From NCBI GenBank assembly GCA_020310875.1, contig CM035417.1, forward strand, positions 103,352,647 through 103,416,646: a stretch of 64,000 nucleotides of DNA, read 5' to 3'. Position numbers and translations under genes: made by a program. Under the pieces are notes generated by a model, which did not search any database, was not told the DNA's origin, and saw nothing but the letters and a program-made list of their open reading frames with translations. The first letter of the stretch is position 1. Every line of letters starts with the position of its first letter. Origin of the DNA: Ceratopteris richardii. Lineage: Eukaryota; Streptophyta; Polypodiopsida; Polypodiales; Pteridaceae. This document shows positions 23,917 through 34,300 of this stretch, piece by piece.

Positions 23917-26900
23917 AGCGTCTGTCGCCCCTGACAGACCTTTGTTCTCTCGGGTGGTCGATGTAATATTGGATGACATTGGTGGCCAGTTCATGTTCTC
24001 CTATCCTTAAGCCTCTTGCTAGATCAGCTTCCAATGCATCCCAATTTATTGCACCAGGGGTCTCTGGTTGCGGGGTGGTGTAGTACTCTGAGTACATTGC
24101 TTGTTCACAAGCAAACAGTTGGAGCAGATGTGTTGGCTTTGGTGCGAAAATCTCCGAGTGATACTCCCAGAAACCTGATCTGAACATTTCTTCGAAGGTC
24201 TGTTTGTAGCAGGCAGGGAGGTATTTGATGCGTGCATGCCAAGCGTAAGCCACACGAATACTGGGGGTGGTGCTCATGTCATACACCAAGTCGTAATTTC
24301 CATTGCTAAACCCCGGGAGACGTACCTGTGGTGCGGCTGCATTTCTAAAGGTCTTCAGGACTACTTGCATCATGTCTAAGATTTTAAGCATCATTTGCGC
24401 TGCTACATCTTGCATGGGCTTCAAGCGCGGCATCCAGTGGCGAATGGTTCCCATCATATATGCTACCGACGGTGGTCCCTGTGGTGGCGCAATGTACGGG
24501 TAGTTCAGCCATTCCTTGCATTGCGCGTTGTTCTGTACCTTGATATTGAATGCCTTCCAAGACCTGCGGCGTGGGACTGGACTGTAGCATGGATTGTACA
24601 GGAGGTGTAAAGGCGCGTTGTTCCATGTGCGTAGCATTTCTGGATATGTCTCTAGAAGTTTCTGCCGCCATGTGGGTTGACGAATTTTGCCTTTTTGCAC
24701 CTCTGGAGGAAGGTCTTCGGGTTGAAATTGGGTCGCAAAGGTAGGAATCTGACCCGTGACTCTTTGTATTTCTGCATTATAATCAGCCAAGATAATATAA
24801 TACGGCCTGTATTGGAGTTCAGATGAGAGGATCAGGCGTCTCGATGACAGGTTCTTAAAGTAAGCCGATTGTAACACAGTTTCCTCTATGACCCTCATGG
24901 CCTGATTTTGCACTACTCTGCGCTCTTCGTGCGAACTCCCGATTTCCTCAACTTGACGTAGCCATGGGGGCCGTGGTGCCTCGAATGTGTCCTGCGCTTC
25001 TTCTGTTTGTTGGCCTCCTGGGAATGGTTGCGGATCGTATTCTTCGTCAAACGTTTGTTCCACAGGAATTTGCACAACTTCTTCGTCCGTGGGAGCCTCT
25101 GGAGGGGAAGATGGTCTCTCATATTGTAGTAGGCGTGTTTGCAATTCAGTGACCTGTTTCTGGAGATCTTTTATGGCCTCTGCGTCTGTGAGAAGTGAAG
25201 CCGCGGAGGGGGTGGTTGGCGAGGCTGATGTTGGTCCTTGTTGGTGTTCCTGCTTCAAGTGTCCCAGCTCCTCCGATAGTTTATCATGTGCTTCAAGCAG
25301 CATGGCATAGTCTTCCAATATGATCTTGATATTATCGGGGGTCACTGCTTGAAACTTGGATGGGCTGATGGGTGCCCCCGGTGTGCTCTCAATAGCTGCC
25401 TCCAGGTTCTCTTGATTTTGTATTTGCAGGCGTCTATTCTCTTCCTGAGCAGCCGCAAGATGGCGTTTGAGTAGTGCCATATTTCGCTGAAGTTTTGAGT
25501 TGCGGTCCAGCTGTGTCCGTAGGTGACCTTCTACCACCTGCACCGCTTCCTGATCTACGTTCTGTAACTGTACCTCCAATATGCCATGAGCTTCTTGGAG
25601 AGTTTGGAATTGTGTGTGGAGGCGAGCATTTTCCGTTTCTAGTGCCGCAAGGCGGTGCTGTAGTGTCTCTGAGTGCTCGTGCAGGCGTTCGTTTTGTTGC
25701 TGGAGCTGAATGTAATCTGTCCTTAAATTTGATATACAAGCCAACATGGTGTCCAATGCATTTCCTATAGATGAGTGGGTGGTGTTTACAGTGGGAGATG
25801 CATGGGAAGGGAATTGGGGAAGGGAAACAGTGAATGATGTGTCTACTGAAGTTGTGTGTGTGAGTGAAATTGGTGGAGGGGGAATGGGAGGAGGTGAAAT
25901 CGTGGGGGGAGGTGCCATGGGTGGTGAAATGTCCATACCTTCAGGAGTGGGTGTGAGTGTGGGGTCTGCCATATACATTGGGATGGTAGGTGGTGTGTGT
26001 GTGGAAGTGGTGAATAGATGCGAAGTGGGGTGGGGAGCTGAAAAGACAGGAAATGGTTGAGACCCTGGTTGAAAAGCTCTAGCAAGGAGGTCATGGAGGG
26101 ATTGTAGAAATGGAGAGAGAGAGGTCGGGGGTTGAGGTCGTAAATTTGAGGGGGGCTGGAAGGGTTGCGTGGTAGCAGGGAAACCCATGAATGTGGATCT
26201 AGGGTCAGGATGACCTATGGCTGAGGGCATGGGTGATGGTTGCCCTAGGGTAGGCTCTAGGAGCGGTTCGGTGGATTGTGTAGTGATGGGGGTTGCTTCA
26301 AAGATTGGGTTATCAGTGGTAGAGAATAGGGTGGAACTAGAGATGGGAGTACGGAAGATGAAGGTTGGGTCGGTGGGTTGAGTGGTCGAGGTGATTTCCA
26401 CTGTTTCTGCTCTAGGAGGTGATGGTGGGGGTGTGGGTGGTAGTGGTTCGGTGGACTCCTCATGGGTGACTGGGTGCTGTTGGCTAGCCGTTTCGGTTGC
26501 TTGGGAGGTTGTCCTGATAGGTTCAGATGTAAGAGTTGGCTCTTCTGCAACTGTAATGGGAATCTGGATATTCTTCCTTGAGCGTGGTCGTGTCTGGAAC
26601 CTTCGTGGGTCATATTGAACTGGAGACCTCTGAATGGCAGTGCACACTGCTTCCACTACCCCATATGTTTCTGCCATCAATAAGAGACCTTCCCTATACT
26701 CTGAGTCAACTCCTGCTTCTTCCAACAACTGAGTCATGAGTACTCTGCTACTCTGTTCGGTGAGTAGTTGTTGTGATCGCACTCTTTCCATAATTTGATA
26801 CAGCCTTCGAAGTTCTGCTGTATAGGCTGGGGCTTCAGTGGTCTCCTCTTCATACACTCCTTCTTCTTCTAGGTGTCCTTGTTGTTGACCTTGCTGAGCG

Positions 26901-28243
26901 TCACTCCAATGTACATGTCGACCGTCTGTAGACTTTCTTCTTCTTCGTGAGGATGTGCCTTGTTCCTCTACCTCTGAATAAAACTCCACATCGGAGAATT
27001 GTGTACTTTGTAGGAATGCTTCGAAGTCCTGGGGGTCCATTCCTTCAGCATCTCCAGTGGCAGCAAATTCGAATTCAGGTGGAACAGGAGGAGCCAATGG
27101 GGTAGCTTGTGTCGTAGTGTCAGATCCCGACCTGGGTATCCTAATGGTAAAGGGAGGTACAGTGGCCTCCCTTCGTGGCGATACCTCAGGAGTAGTTAGA
27201 ACTTCCCTTGTCTGGACACAAGGGATTGCACCCCTCATGCGCTTGGATTGATGTGTGGACGTCTTGAGCCTTTTAAACATTTGTAATTGTGCCCAAGTTA
27301 AGGCACGTTCAATGGGGACATCGTACGCTAGGCACCGGTAAATGATGCGTGTGATTGCACAGCATCCATTCACCACTAATTTCCTAGAAGACCGTTTGTT
27401 TGCTTCATACAATTGATCTATAATCCATACCGGTAGCTTAATGGGTAACGCACCTGCTTCCGCTAAGTAGAGAGCGAACCAGATCCTCTTGTGTGGTTGT
27501 GTGAATCGGTCTTGGCCGGGAAAGGCGAAATGTTGCATGCACATGCGGAGAGGGATGGACACATTCGGGGTGAGTGCTGCCATGTCTTTAAGCTTCAATA
27601 GTTTCCTATCCTTCATGTTAGTGGGAACAAGAGCATCCTTTTCAGAGGGTACATGCGTGGCGTGCATATTCAAAGCGTCGCTTACCAACTCCACAGTAAG
27701 TTCAAACCTCTTTAACTCGTTGTTGCCCAGCAATGAGGGAAGAACAAATGATCCGGGTTTGTCCTTTTCTTCATTAGCTTGTAATGTGGAGACCAAATAG
27801 TAACATCGGAGGAGATCGGGTTTAGGTAGTGGGGCTTCAAAGTATTCTGCCGGCCCTGCTCGTTGCCATATAGTCTGGAGATCCTCGGTGTTCTGTAAAG
27901 TCTCAAACTCCTTGGAGAAAAATTGGAATCGAACCCATGATCTGTCATATTCGCACTTAGACTCCCAGATATACTTGGCCTCTCCTAATGGACCTGGCAT
28001 GCCATTGAACCAATGAGAATTGGCATGGACTCTTTCCGTGATCCCTGTAGGTGGATCCGGCACCGGGATTTGCTGAAGGTGCTGCAGCTCCACTGGTCGT
28101 TCAGTTGGTGGCACATCCACAGGTAGACTATCCACATCAATTCCTGCAGTAAGTATCCCTACTTGTGAGCCCGAACCTGTCGCTTCTGCCATTTTACTTC
28201 TTGCCTTCTGATTCTGTGAGAATATAGAATCATGTGTTAACAT
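23915..28243 (-). CDS. Large extra ORF of Gypsy A, function unknown
   Basis: Intact open frame of 1442 codons downstream of the pol region, in a different frame from the integrase. I do not recognise the product. Visible architecture: a globular-looking region at residues 85-330; a basic cluster SRRRRKS near 431; a Pro/Ser/Thr-rich stretch at about 570-820; heptad-like Leu/Gln/Glu-rich coiled coil at about 825-1045; and a second globular-looking region at about 1095-1430, rich in Trp and Tyr. No signal peptide or membrane segment is visible, so it is not an obvious envelope protein. The N-terminal region may be related to ORFs known from other large plant Gypsy elements (Athila or Ogre type), but I cannot verify this. 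A strong 3' splice site lies between the first Met and Met 18, so Met 18 (28192) may be the real start on a spliced RNA. Element C has no counterpart. Confidence 0.8.
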   Translation of the reverse strand: MLTHDSIFSQNQKARSKMAEATGSGSQVGILTAGIDVDSLPVDVPPTERPVELQHLQQIPVPDPPTGITERVHANSHWFNGMPGPLGEAKYIWESKCEYDRSWVRFQFFSKEFETLQNTEDLQTIWQRAGPAEYFEAPLPKPDLLRCYYLVSTLQANEEKDKPGSFVLPSLLGNNELKRFELTVELVSDALNMHATHVPSEKDALVPTNMKDRKLLKLKDMAALTPNVSIPLRMCMQHFAFPGQDRFTQPHKRIWFALYLAEAGALPIKLPVWIIDQLYEANKRSSRKLVVNGCCAITRIIYRCLAYDVPIERALTWAQLQMFKRLKTSTHQSKRMRGAIPCVQTREVLTTPEVSPRREATVPPFTIRIPRSGSDTTTQATPLAPPVPPEFEFAATGDAEGMDPQDFEAFLQSTQFSDVEFYSEVEEQGTSSRRRRKSTDGRHVHWSDAQQGQQQGHLEEEGVYEEETTEAPAYTAELRRLYQIMERVRSQQLLTEQSSRVLMTQLLEEAGVDSEYREGLLLMAETYGVVEAVCTAIQRSPVQYDPRRFQTRPRSRKNIQIPITVAEEPTLTSEPIRTTSQATETASQQHPVTHEESTEPLPPTPPPSPPRAETVEITSTTQPTDPTFIFRTPISSSTLFSTTDNPIFEATPITTQSTEPLLEPTLGQPSPMPSAIGHPDPRSTFMGFPATTQPFQPPSNLRPQPPTSLSPFLQSLHDLLARAFQPGSQPFPVFSAPHPTSHLFTTSTHTPPTIPMYMADPTLTPTPEGMDISPPMAPPPTISPPPIPPPPISLTHTTSVDTSFTVSLPQFPSHASPTVNTTHSSIGNALDTMLACISNLRTDYIQLQQQNERLHEHSETLQHRLAALETENARLHTQFQTLQEAHGILEVQLQNVDQEAVQVVEGHLRTQLDRNSKLQRNMALLKRHLAAAQEENRRLQIQNQENLEAAIESTPGAPISPSKFQAVTPDNIKIILEDYAMLLEAHDKLSEELGHLKQEHQQGPTSASPTTPSAASLLTDAEAIKDLQKQVTELQTRLLQYERPSSPPEAPTDEEVVQIPVEQTFDEEYDPQPFPGGQQTEEAQDTFEAPRPPWLRQVEEIGSSHEERRVVQNQAMRVIEETVLQSAYFKNLSSRRLILSSELQYRPYYIILADYNAEIQRVTGQIPTFATQFQPEDLPPEVQKGKIRQPTWRQKLLETYPEMLRTWNNAPLHLLYNPCYSPVPRRRSWKAFNIKVQNNAQCKEWLNYPYIAPPQGPPSVAYMMGTIRHWMPRLKPMQDVAAQMMLKILDMMQVVLKTFRNAAAPQVRLPGFSNGNYDLVYDMSTTPSIRVAYAWHARIKYLPACYKQTFEEMFRSGFWEYHSEIFAPKPTHLLQLFACEQAMYSEYYTTPQPETPGAINWDALEADLARGLRIGEHELATNVIQYYIDHPREQRSVRGDRR
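28214..28227 (-). promoter_or_regulatory. Candidate 3' splice site upstream of the extra ORF
   Basis: The minus strand reads CTATATTCTCACAG, a pyrimidine-rich run ending in CAG, followed 21 bases later by ATG (28192), which is codon 18 of the 1442-codon ORF. Splicing here would remove the first Met. No donor was identified, so this is inference. Confidence 0.45.
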
Positions 28244-28397
28244 CGTAATGGACAGAATAAATCCGTTGTTGTCCCCGTTACAACATTAACATGAGGTAGA
28301 TGGTGAGTTAGTGGTTAGTAAGTGCACGAAGACAGTGTGTGTAGTTAATGTTTGTGTATTCCTAGGAGACTAATGCCGTTAGTAAGTGGGGGTGAAT

Positions 28398-29729
28398 TTA
28401 CAAATTGGGGTCGGGGGGTTTATTATAGGTCTTAAGCTGCCAAATGCAGTGGATGGGTTTTTCCTTTGGTTTCGTAGAGGCGCTAGAGAACATTATAGGT
28501 GTATCAGCTTGAACATGAGGCCTTTTAGGGACCCATTTACAAGTGATTACATGCGTGCTCTTGGTTCTTGGTGTGTTCCTGAGTGTTGAGAACGAGTGAA
28601 TACGGGCTATACGCGTAGTTGGGTTATGCTGCATAGGTTGTGGCCTTGGCGTAGCTACTTGTGCCCTCAAGCAAGCCTTAGGCACCCAAATTTATCTTGA
28701 TTGTGGGCTAGCCTTCATCGACTTTTTGGGCACCCAAATGGATTTCACTTTAGCAGAAGAATTTCTGACAGACTTCTTAGTGGCGTCACGTTGTTGGTTA
28801 CTAGTAAGAAGTTTTGCCCGTGTGGTTGTCGTGAGTGCAACCGGGTGTTCGCCTTTCCGCACCCACACTTGGTTTACTTTCTGGGACATTCTGCTGCGCA
28901 GGTACTTTTGATCTCGGACATGGGTAGTACTCTGCTTCTTCTGCCTTTGATCCACCTTTGGTTGCTGCCTCCTTCTGGCCTTTGGAAAAGAAGGGAGTTC
29001 CATCGCATCCCTGACTCCTTTTTCGCAAATATCATTCCTCTGCAACACATGGTTTTGAACAAGAACAGCATGGTCATCTTCATGTGTACCCCTGGAAGGA
29101 CCAGGAGTCTGTGCCTTTCCTAGTTCCTTGAGTGCTCCATTGTCTAATTCTACTGTAACTCGACTATGATTGACCCAAACCTGGAGAAGTCCACTTCTTA
29201 GGTTTAAGTTAATTGCTTGGTCATAGATCCAATCTTGACCCAAGACTAGAGGCTCAGTGAGATCCTCATCTTGACACACCAGTACTTTAACTGTCATTGC
29301 CTCATCATGAATGTAGAGGGGAAGTTCCACCTCGCCCATGCAAGGGGTTTCCACGCCTCCCAATCCTATGAGATATGCTTCCACAGGATTGACAGTTAAC
29401 TGTAACTCTTGACAGTAAGACACTCTAACAGCACTAGTGGCTGCACCTGAGTCAATCAAGGCTCTTACGGTCCTTGCACTCTTTCCTTGTCCTATATCTA
29501 GGGTTACGAAAGGACGTCGATCAGTTATCCTATGTGAGCTGGTTCCTGCGACTTCACACATGGCCATATGATATCCTTGATCTGCATAGTCATTTGTCCT
29601 AGGCTGCTCTCTACCTTGCCTTCGTAATTTCATCCTTCTGATGCGTTCTAAAGCTTCTGCTTGAGCTTCTTCTCTAATTCTCTTTTCTTCCTCTTTGCGT
29701 TTCTTAGCAGTGTTGAGTCGGCTCAGCAT
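28398..29729 (-). CDS. Second retropepsin-like domain and W-V-P-K tail
   Basis: Starts at ATG 29729, directly after a TGA that ends the integrase frame, and is in the same frame as integrase. Residues 1-50 are a charged helix-like Lys/Glu/Arg region. Residues 74-175 look like an aspartic protease of the retropepsin fold: A-L-I-D-S-G-A at 90-96, then Y-L-I-G-L-G-G, and a closing L-V-L-G-Q-D-W at 161-167. The tail is basic and repeats WV(P/R)K. The frame stops at TAA 28692-28694, but the same frame then continues to 28398 with two more W-V-P-K motifs. The homologous tail in element C has CAA at this stop. Element C encodes the same domain in the same place, so it belongs to the family. Whether it is an active second protease or a substitute is unknown. 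Confidence 0.82.
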
Positions 29730-31382
29730 TCACTCCGTGAGGGGTTCCTGATACAACTTGACTCTGCATCCGCTAATATAGTTAGGGAGAACATCACCCT
29801 CTAACGTGGCTAATTGTACTGCTCCACTCGTGGAGATCCTATTGATAATCATAGGTCCGTAGCCTCTCTTTTCTAGCTTCCTCGCGTGTTGTTTCAGTGT
29901 ATAGACTAAGACTAGATCTCCTCCTTTCAAGCCTTTATCCTTCACATGGGCATCGAAATATGCCTTCTGTCTCTTCTTGGCTGCATATATTCCTGCCGCT
30001 GCTCTCAGTCTTGTTTCTCCTAATCGTTCAAGGTCAAAAATTCTAGAGGAGAGCTCATGACCTGTCCATTCGTGCTCTTGTGCTACTCTCAATGTAGGGA
30101 TTAAGAAGTCCAAGGGTAACACAGCGTTTTGACCGAATACCATCTGAAAGGGGGTGGCTTGGAGTACCGTTTTGTAGGCAACTCGGTATGCCCAAACAGC
30201 ATGATGTAACTGTTTGTCCCAATCAGAGCGTTTAGTGTTCACTAATTTCGTCAGTACATTGCATAAAATCTTATTAGTGCGCTCAGCTTGTCCATTAGCT
30301 TGAGGGTGATAGGGGGCAGACTTCTTGTGTATTACCAGGAATTCTTGGAGTAGATTTTCAATCACTTCATTCAAGAAGTGAGTGCCTCTATCACTTACTA
30401 GTTCTATAGGTAGCCCATATCTTGTGAACACATTCTCAAACAAGAATTTAGCAGTTGTCTGAGCATCGTTCTTTGTCGTAGCCTTTACCTCTACCCACTT
30501 GGTGAGATAATCTGTTGCAACAATGATGTATTCCGCATGAGAACCTTTAGCTGGGGGATTTATAGGACCTACGAAGTCTATTCCCCACTTAGAGAATGCA
30601 CGTCCACCCATCATAGGTTTCAGTGGCATCTCATCTTTACGTATAGGATACTGAGTCCTCTGACAGACATCACACCGTTTCACATAGGTATGTGCATCCA
30701 TGTGAAGGGTAGGCCACCAGAACCCCGCAAATAGTATTGCCTTGATCACCCGATCTGGTCCAAAGTGTCCTCCTGCTACACCTTGGTGAGCAGTTTCTAA
30801 GATCTTAAGATATTCACTTTCATGAATACATAGCCTCAGGTAACCATCTTTACCACGCTTGTATAGGTTATCACCAATAAGTGAGTAATCCAAGGCTTCT
30901 TGTTCTAAACTCCTTTTCCTAGCCAGAGTCATGTCTGGAGGGAATGTGTTTGTCCTCAGGAAGGATACTAGAGGTTCACTCCAATCTGGCACAATGGATA
31001 CTTGATAAAGAGTGGCGTGTTCCACTGGTGGTTTAGTGCAACAGATTGGGCATTCCTTGCACAACTTTTGGACATCCGCTTCCATAGTTGGCCAATGCAC
31101 TCCGAATCTCTTTAGAGTCTGTAAAGTTCGTTGCTTTGAATGGTGTTGCTCTAACGCACCTACATGTGCTAATTGCAACCATTTAGCGTACTCATCCTCT
31201 TCTACGCAACAAGCCAAGATCCCTTGATCTGTGTGCTTGTACATGCTTCCTGCCATGATGTGGTACTTTTGGGCTTTTACAACCTCTCTATTCCGTGTGA
31301 TTATCACTGGATGATTAGGCCCGTATGTCAATACTGGTACCAATGGCTTGGCCCACTGCGGTACAACTTCCAAATTAAACAA
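29730..31382 (-). CDS. Gypsy A integrase with two zinc-binding modules
   Basis: 550 codons. Residues 38-115 and 165-240 are two copies of one module. Each has a short Y...G..(M/L)YK start, a G-(I/Y)-L stretch, an E-(Y)-(A/L)-K segment, an H...H pair, a WPT block and C-x2-C (H73, H80, C111, C114; H199, H206, C237, C240). The catalytic core follows, with D269 (GIDFVGP), D331 (VSDRGTHF) and E367 (GQAERTNK), a D-x35-E spacing typical of integrases. The C-terminus has a GPY/F-like patch (RGYGPMIINR) and no chromodomain. The frame is offset by one from the RNase H ORF; relative to element C, four bases are missing at the junction near 31380. It ends in TGA 29730-29732, abutting the second protease. 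Confidence 0.9.
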   Translation of the reverse strand: MFNLEVVPQWAKPLVPVLTYGPNHPVIITRNREVVKAQKYHIMAGSMYKHTDQGILACCVEEDEYAKWLQLAHVGALEQHHSKQRTLQTLKRFGVHWPTMEADVQKLCKECPICCTKPPVEHATLYQVSIVPDWSEPLVSFLRTNTFPPDMTLARKRSLEQEALDYSLIGDNLYKRGKDGYLRLCIHESEYLKILETAHQGVAGGHFGPDRVIKAILFAGFWWPTLHMDAHTYVKRCDVCQRTQYPIRKDEMPLKPMMGGRAFSKWGIDFVGPINPPAKGSHAEYIIVATDYLTKWVEVKATTKNDAQTTAKFLFENVFTRYGLPIELVSDRGTHFLNEVIENLLQEFLVIHKKSAPYHPQANGQAERTNKILCNVLTKLVNTKRSDWDKQLHHAVWAYRVAYKTVLQATPFQMVFGQNAVLPLDFLIPTLRVAQEHEWTGHELSSRIFDLERLGETRLRAAAGIYAAKKRQKAYFDAHVKDKGLKGGDLVLVYTLKQHARKLEKRGYGPMIINRISTSGAVQLATLEGDVLPNYISGCRVKLYQEPLTE

Positions 31383-34300
31383 GCATCAGGAAGGTCATCT
31401 GACACTCCTTGTGGGGCTTCTCCCGATGTGAGCCTAGAGAGATGATCAGCTCTCAAATGAGTCCTACCTTTCCTTACCACAACTTCAAAGTCATATTCCA
31501 TGAGCAAGAGAAACCATCTCACTAATCTTCCTGTATTGCATGGCTTGTTTACAAGGTATAGCAATGCCTGATGATCAGTAAAAAATTTAAACTTATTTGC
31601 AAGCAAATAGTGTCTAAATTTCTTAACTGCATATACCATGCCTAAGCCTTCTCTCTCTGTAGTGGTGTAATTCCGTTCAGCCGCATTCAATTGTCTACTG
31701 GCATAGGCAATTGGAAGATCCATATTACCTTCACCAGTAGGTTGTGCAAGCACACATCCAATAGCATAATTGGATGCATCCACATGAACATGGAATGGCT
31801 TATTCCAATCTGGTGTGGTCAAGATTGGTGCTGAACATAATCTTCGTTTAAGCTCCTGGAAGGAATTCTCACATTCATCCGTCCACTCAAAATTAGTCAG
31901 AAGTCCGTACATGGGCTTTGCAATGACAGCATACATGTGTATAAATCGTCGGTAATAACCACAATGCCCCATGAAAGCTTGTACTTCCTTGACATTCTTT
32001 GGCCTAGGTAGCTCTGCTATGGCTCTCACTTTTTCTTCGTCGGTAGATATGCCATTCTTCGACACTATGTGTCCTAGAATCTTGCCTTGCCTGACCATAA
32101 AAACGCACTTTTCTGGGTTCAGGTAGACTTGATATTCTCTACATTTGTCAAAGATTTGTCTGAGTTCAGGGATATGGGTTTGTCTAATGTTGGAATGAGC
32201 ACAAAGATCATCAACGTAGACTTCTAAACTCTTCCTCAGGAACTCCTTAAACACATGGCACATCAGCCTCTGGAAGGTAGCTGGTGCATTGGTAAGCCCA
32301 AATGGCATTACTCTAAAAGCAAAAATGCCCCATTCTGTGGCAAAGGCTGTCTTATGCTGATCCTCTGGAGCTATGGCTACTTGATTGTAGCCAGAAAATC
32401 CATCAAGGAAGCTGTACACTTCCTTGCCTGCCACTCTTTCTAAGAGATGTTCTGTGATGGGAAGTGGATAGTTATCTCGAATTGTGGCTGCATTAACCTT
32501 TTTCAAGTTAATGCACACACGCAGCTTGCCATTCTTCTTGGGCACCACTACGATGGGGGATACCCATTCAGTGTGCTCAATTTCATAAATAAATCCAGCT
32601 TCAACCAATCTATCTATCTCTTCTTTGATCTTAGCAGCGTAATTATCGTTATAAGTATAGGGCTTTTGCTTAGAGGGTTTGGCATCTGAAGTCATGGGGA
32701 TGGTGTGTGAGCATATGTTCGGGTCAACACCTTTCAAATCCTTGTAACTCCAAGCGAATACATCTCTGTATTCTCTTAGCAAGGCAATCAATTCGTGCTC
32801 TTCTTCTTCTGTCAGGTCATGGCCTATATACGTGCATCTCTCCTCTCCTCCTTCTAGGGCCACTACTATTTTCTTGGTGGTTTCTTTGTTATCATAGGCC
32901 TCTCCTGATTGTGCCTCTCGTTTAGGCATTCTTATCATGACTCTCCTGTCATCTATCTCATACTTCTTAAAATTTTCTGGGACCTCAAACAAAGATTCTT
33001 CCTCTTCTGGTAAGGCTTCTCTCTTCTTTCGTTTCTTTCCTTCTTCCTTCGGGGTCACATGTGTTGCTAATCTTACATCGTTTGTAAGCTCCCCATGCCT
33101 CTGGGGTTGAAATTCTACTTCATGGAAGTATTCTTCATCTGATGCAAATGGTGGGTCCATAATGATTGACTCTAGGTCGGAGTCACTTGCATCCTCAAAT
33201 GCATCAGGGCTAGGTTCGCATTCTTCTAGAACTGCCTCTCCCGTGATTGGCTCTATGGAGAAGACTGAAATGTCATAGCCATCCTCATCACAGTGAGGTG
33301 TCCATTGTTCTTCATTGATGGCTACATCCATTGTTGCTAAAATTTCTGCCCAGCCATGGGGTTCAAATTCCTCGTCTGGAAAAACTACAGGTGCATAGGC
33401 TGGGTCTTGAATGGGTCTATGGGTTTCGTTTGCACCTATTTCTCTGGCCTTTTCTCTCTTCTCTTCCTCTACTGCTACTTTGCACATCCATAAGTGGGTG
33501 TCTTCATGCATCCATGAGGATCCTGACCCTATGGAATGCACTGATTCTGTATCATCTTTGGCTCTATGGATGGGATTCCATTGGATAGGCGGGACATCTC
33601 TATGAGAATAATCCTTGAGATTGACTTTGGTCGTAACACCCAAGTGTTGCAAATACAAGGAGTTGGTTCCCCAATCCTGTACCACTTGCAACTGTCGCAT
33701 AAATGGTCTTCCCAAAATCATCTCATAGGCATGATTTTTGCTGAAGTCGCATATGGCAAAAGTATGCTCAAACTCGACACCACAAGTGGTGAGAGTTATT
33801 CCTTCTATCAAACCTAGGGGTCTCTCTATGTGACCATCGGCCATCTGCAATTTCATTCTTGTTGGCCTGAGTGCCGTCTTGCCCCAACGCTTCCATAGGG
33901 AAGTAGTGGCAATTGCAACTCCTGCACCTGAGTCCAAAATTGCCTTGGTGGTGTACTCCTGGTAGGTGATGGGAAGATAGGTGTTCCCTTCTTCACCTTC
34001 ACACATATCTCCTATCTTATCCAAGGGAATTTCTGGCACTGTCCTATGGGATCCTACCTGAGAACGAGGTTTTGCTATCTCTGGTACTTGTTTGGCTACA
34101 TGTTTCCATAATTCAGGTCTAACCCTGAGTAGCTCTTCTAACTTGAGATTGCACTGCACGTTAACGTTCTTCACTACCTCTGTGTTCCTAGGTATGACTG
34201 AATCTTCGTTTCTTACCATGACTGTTGGTGTTCTCATACAGGTGGACTTTGCTTCCCATGGTCCTGTGAAGTGGGGTAACTCTTGTATGGAATTAGATTC

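Noticed and set aside
25474..26618. Several plus-strand open frames opposite the large ORF
   Set aside because: They mirror the Pro/Ser/Thr-rich and coiled-coil parts of the minus-strand ORF; biased composition keeps the opposite strand open.
23915..28243. Envelope protein as identity of the large ORF
   Set aside because: No signal peptide, membrane segment or furin-like site is visible, so position alone does not justify the name.
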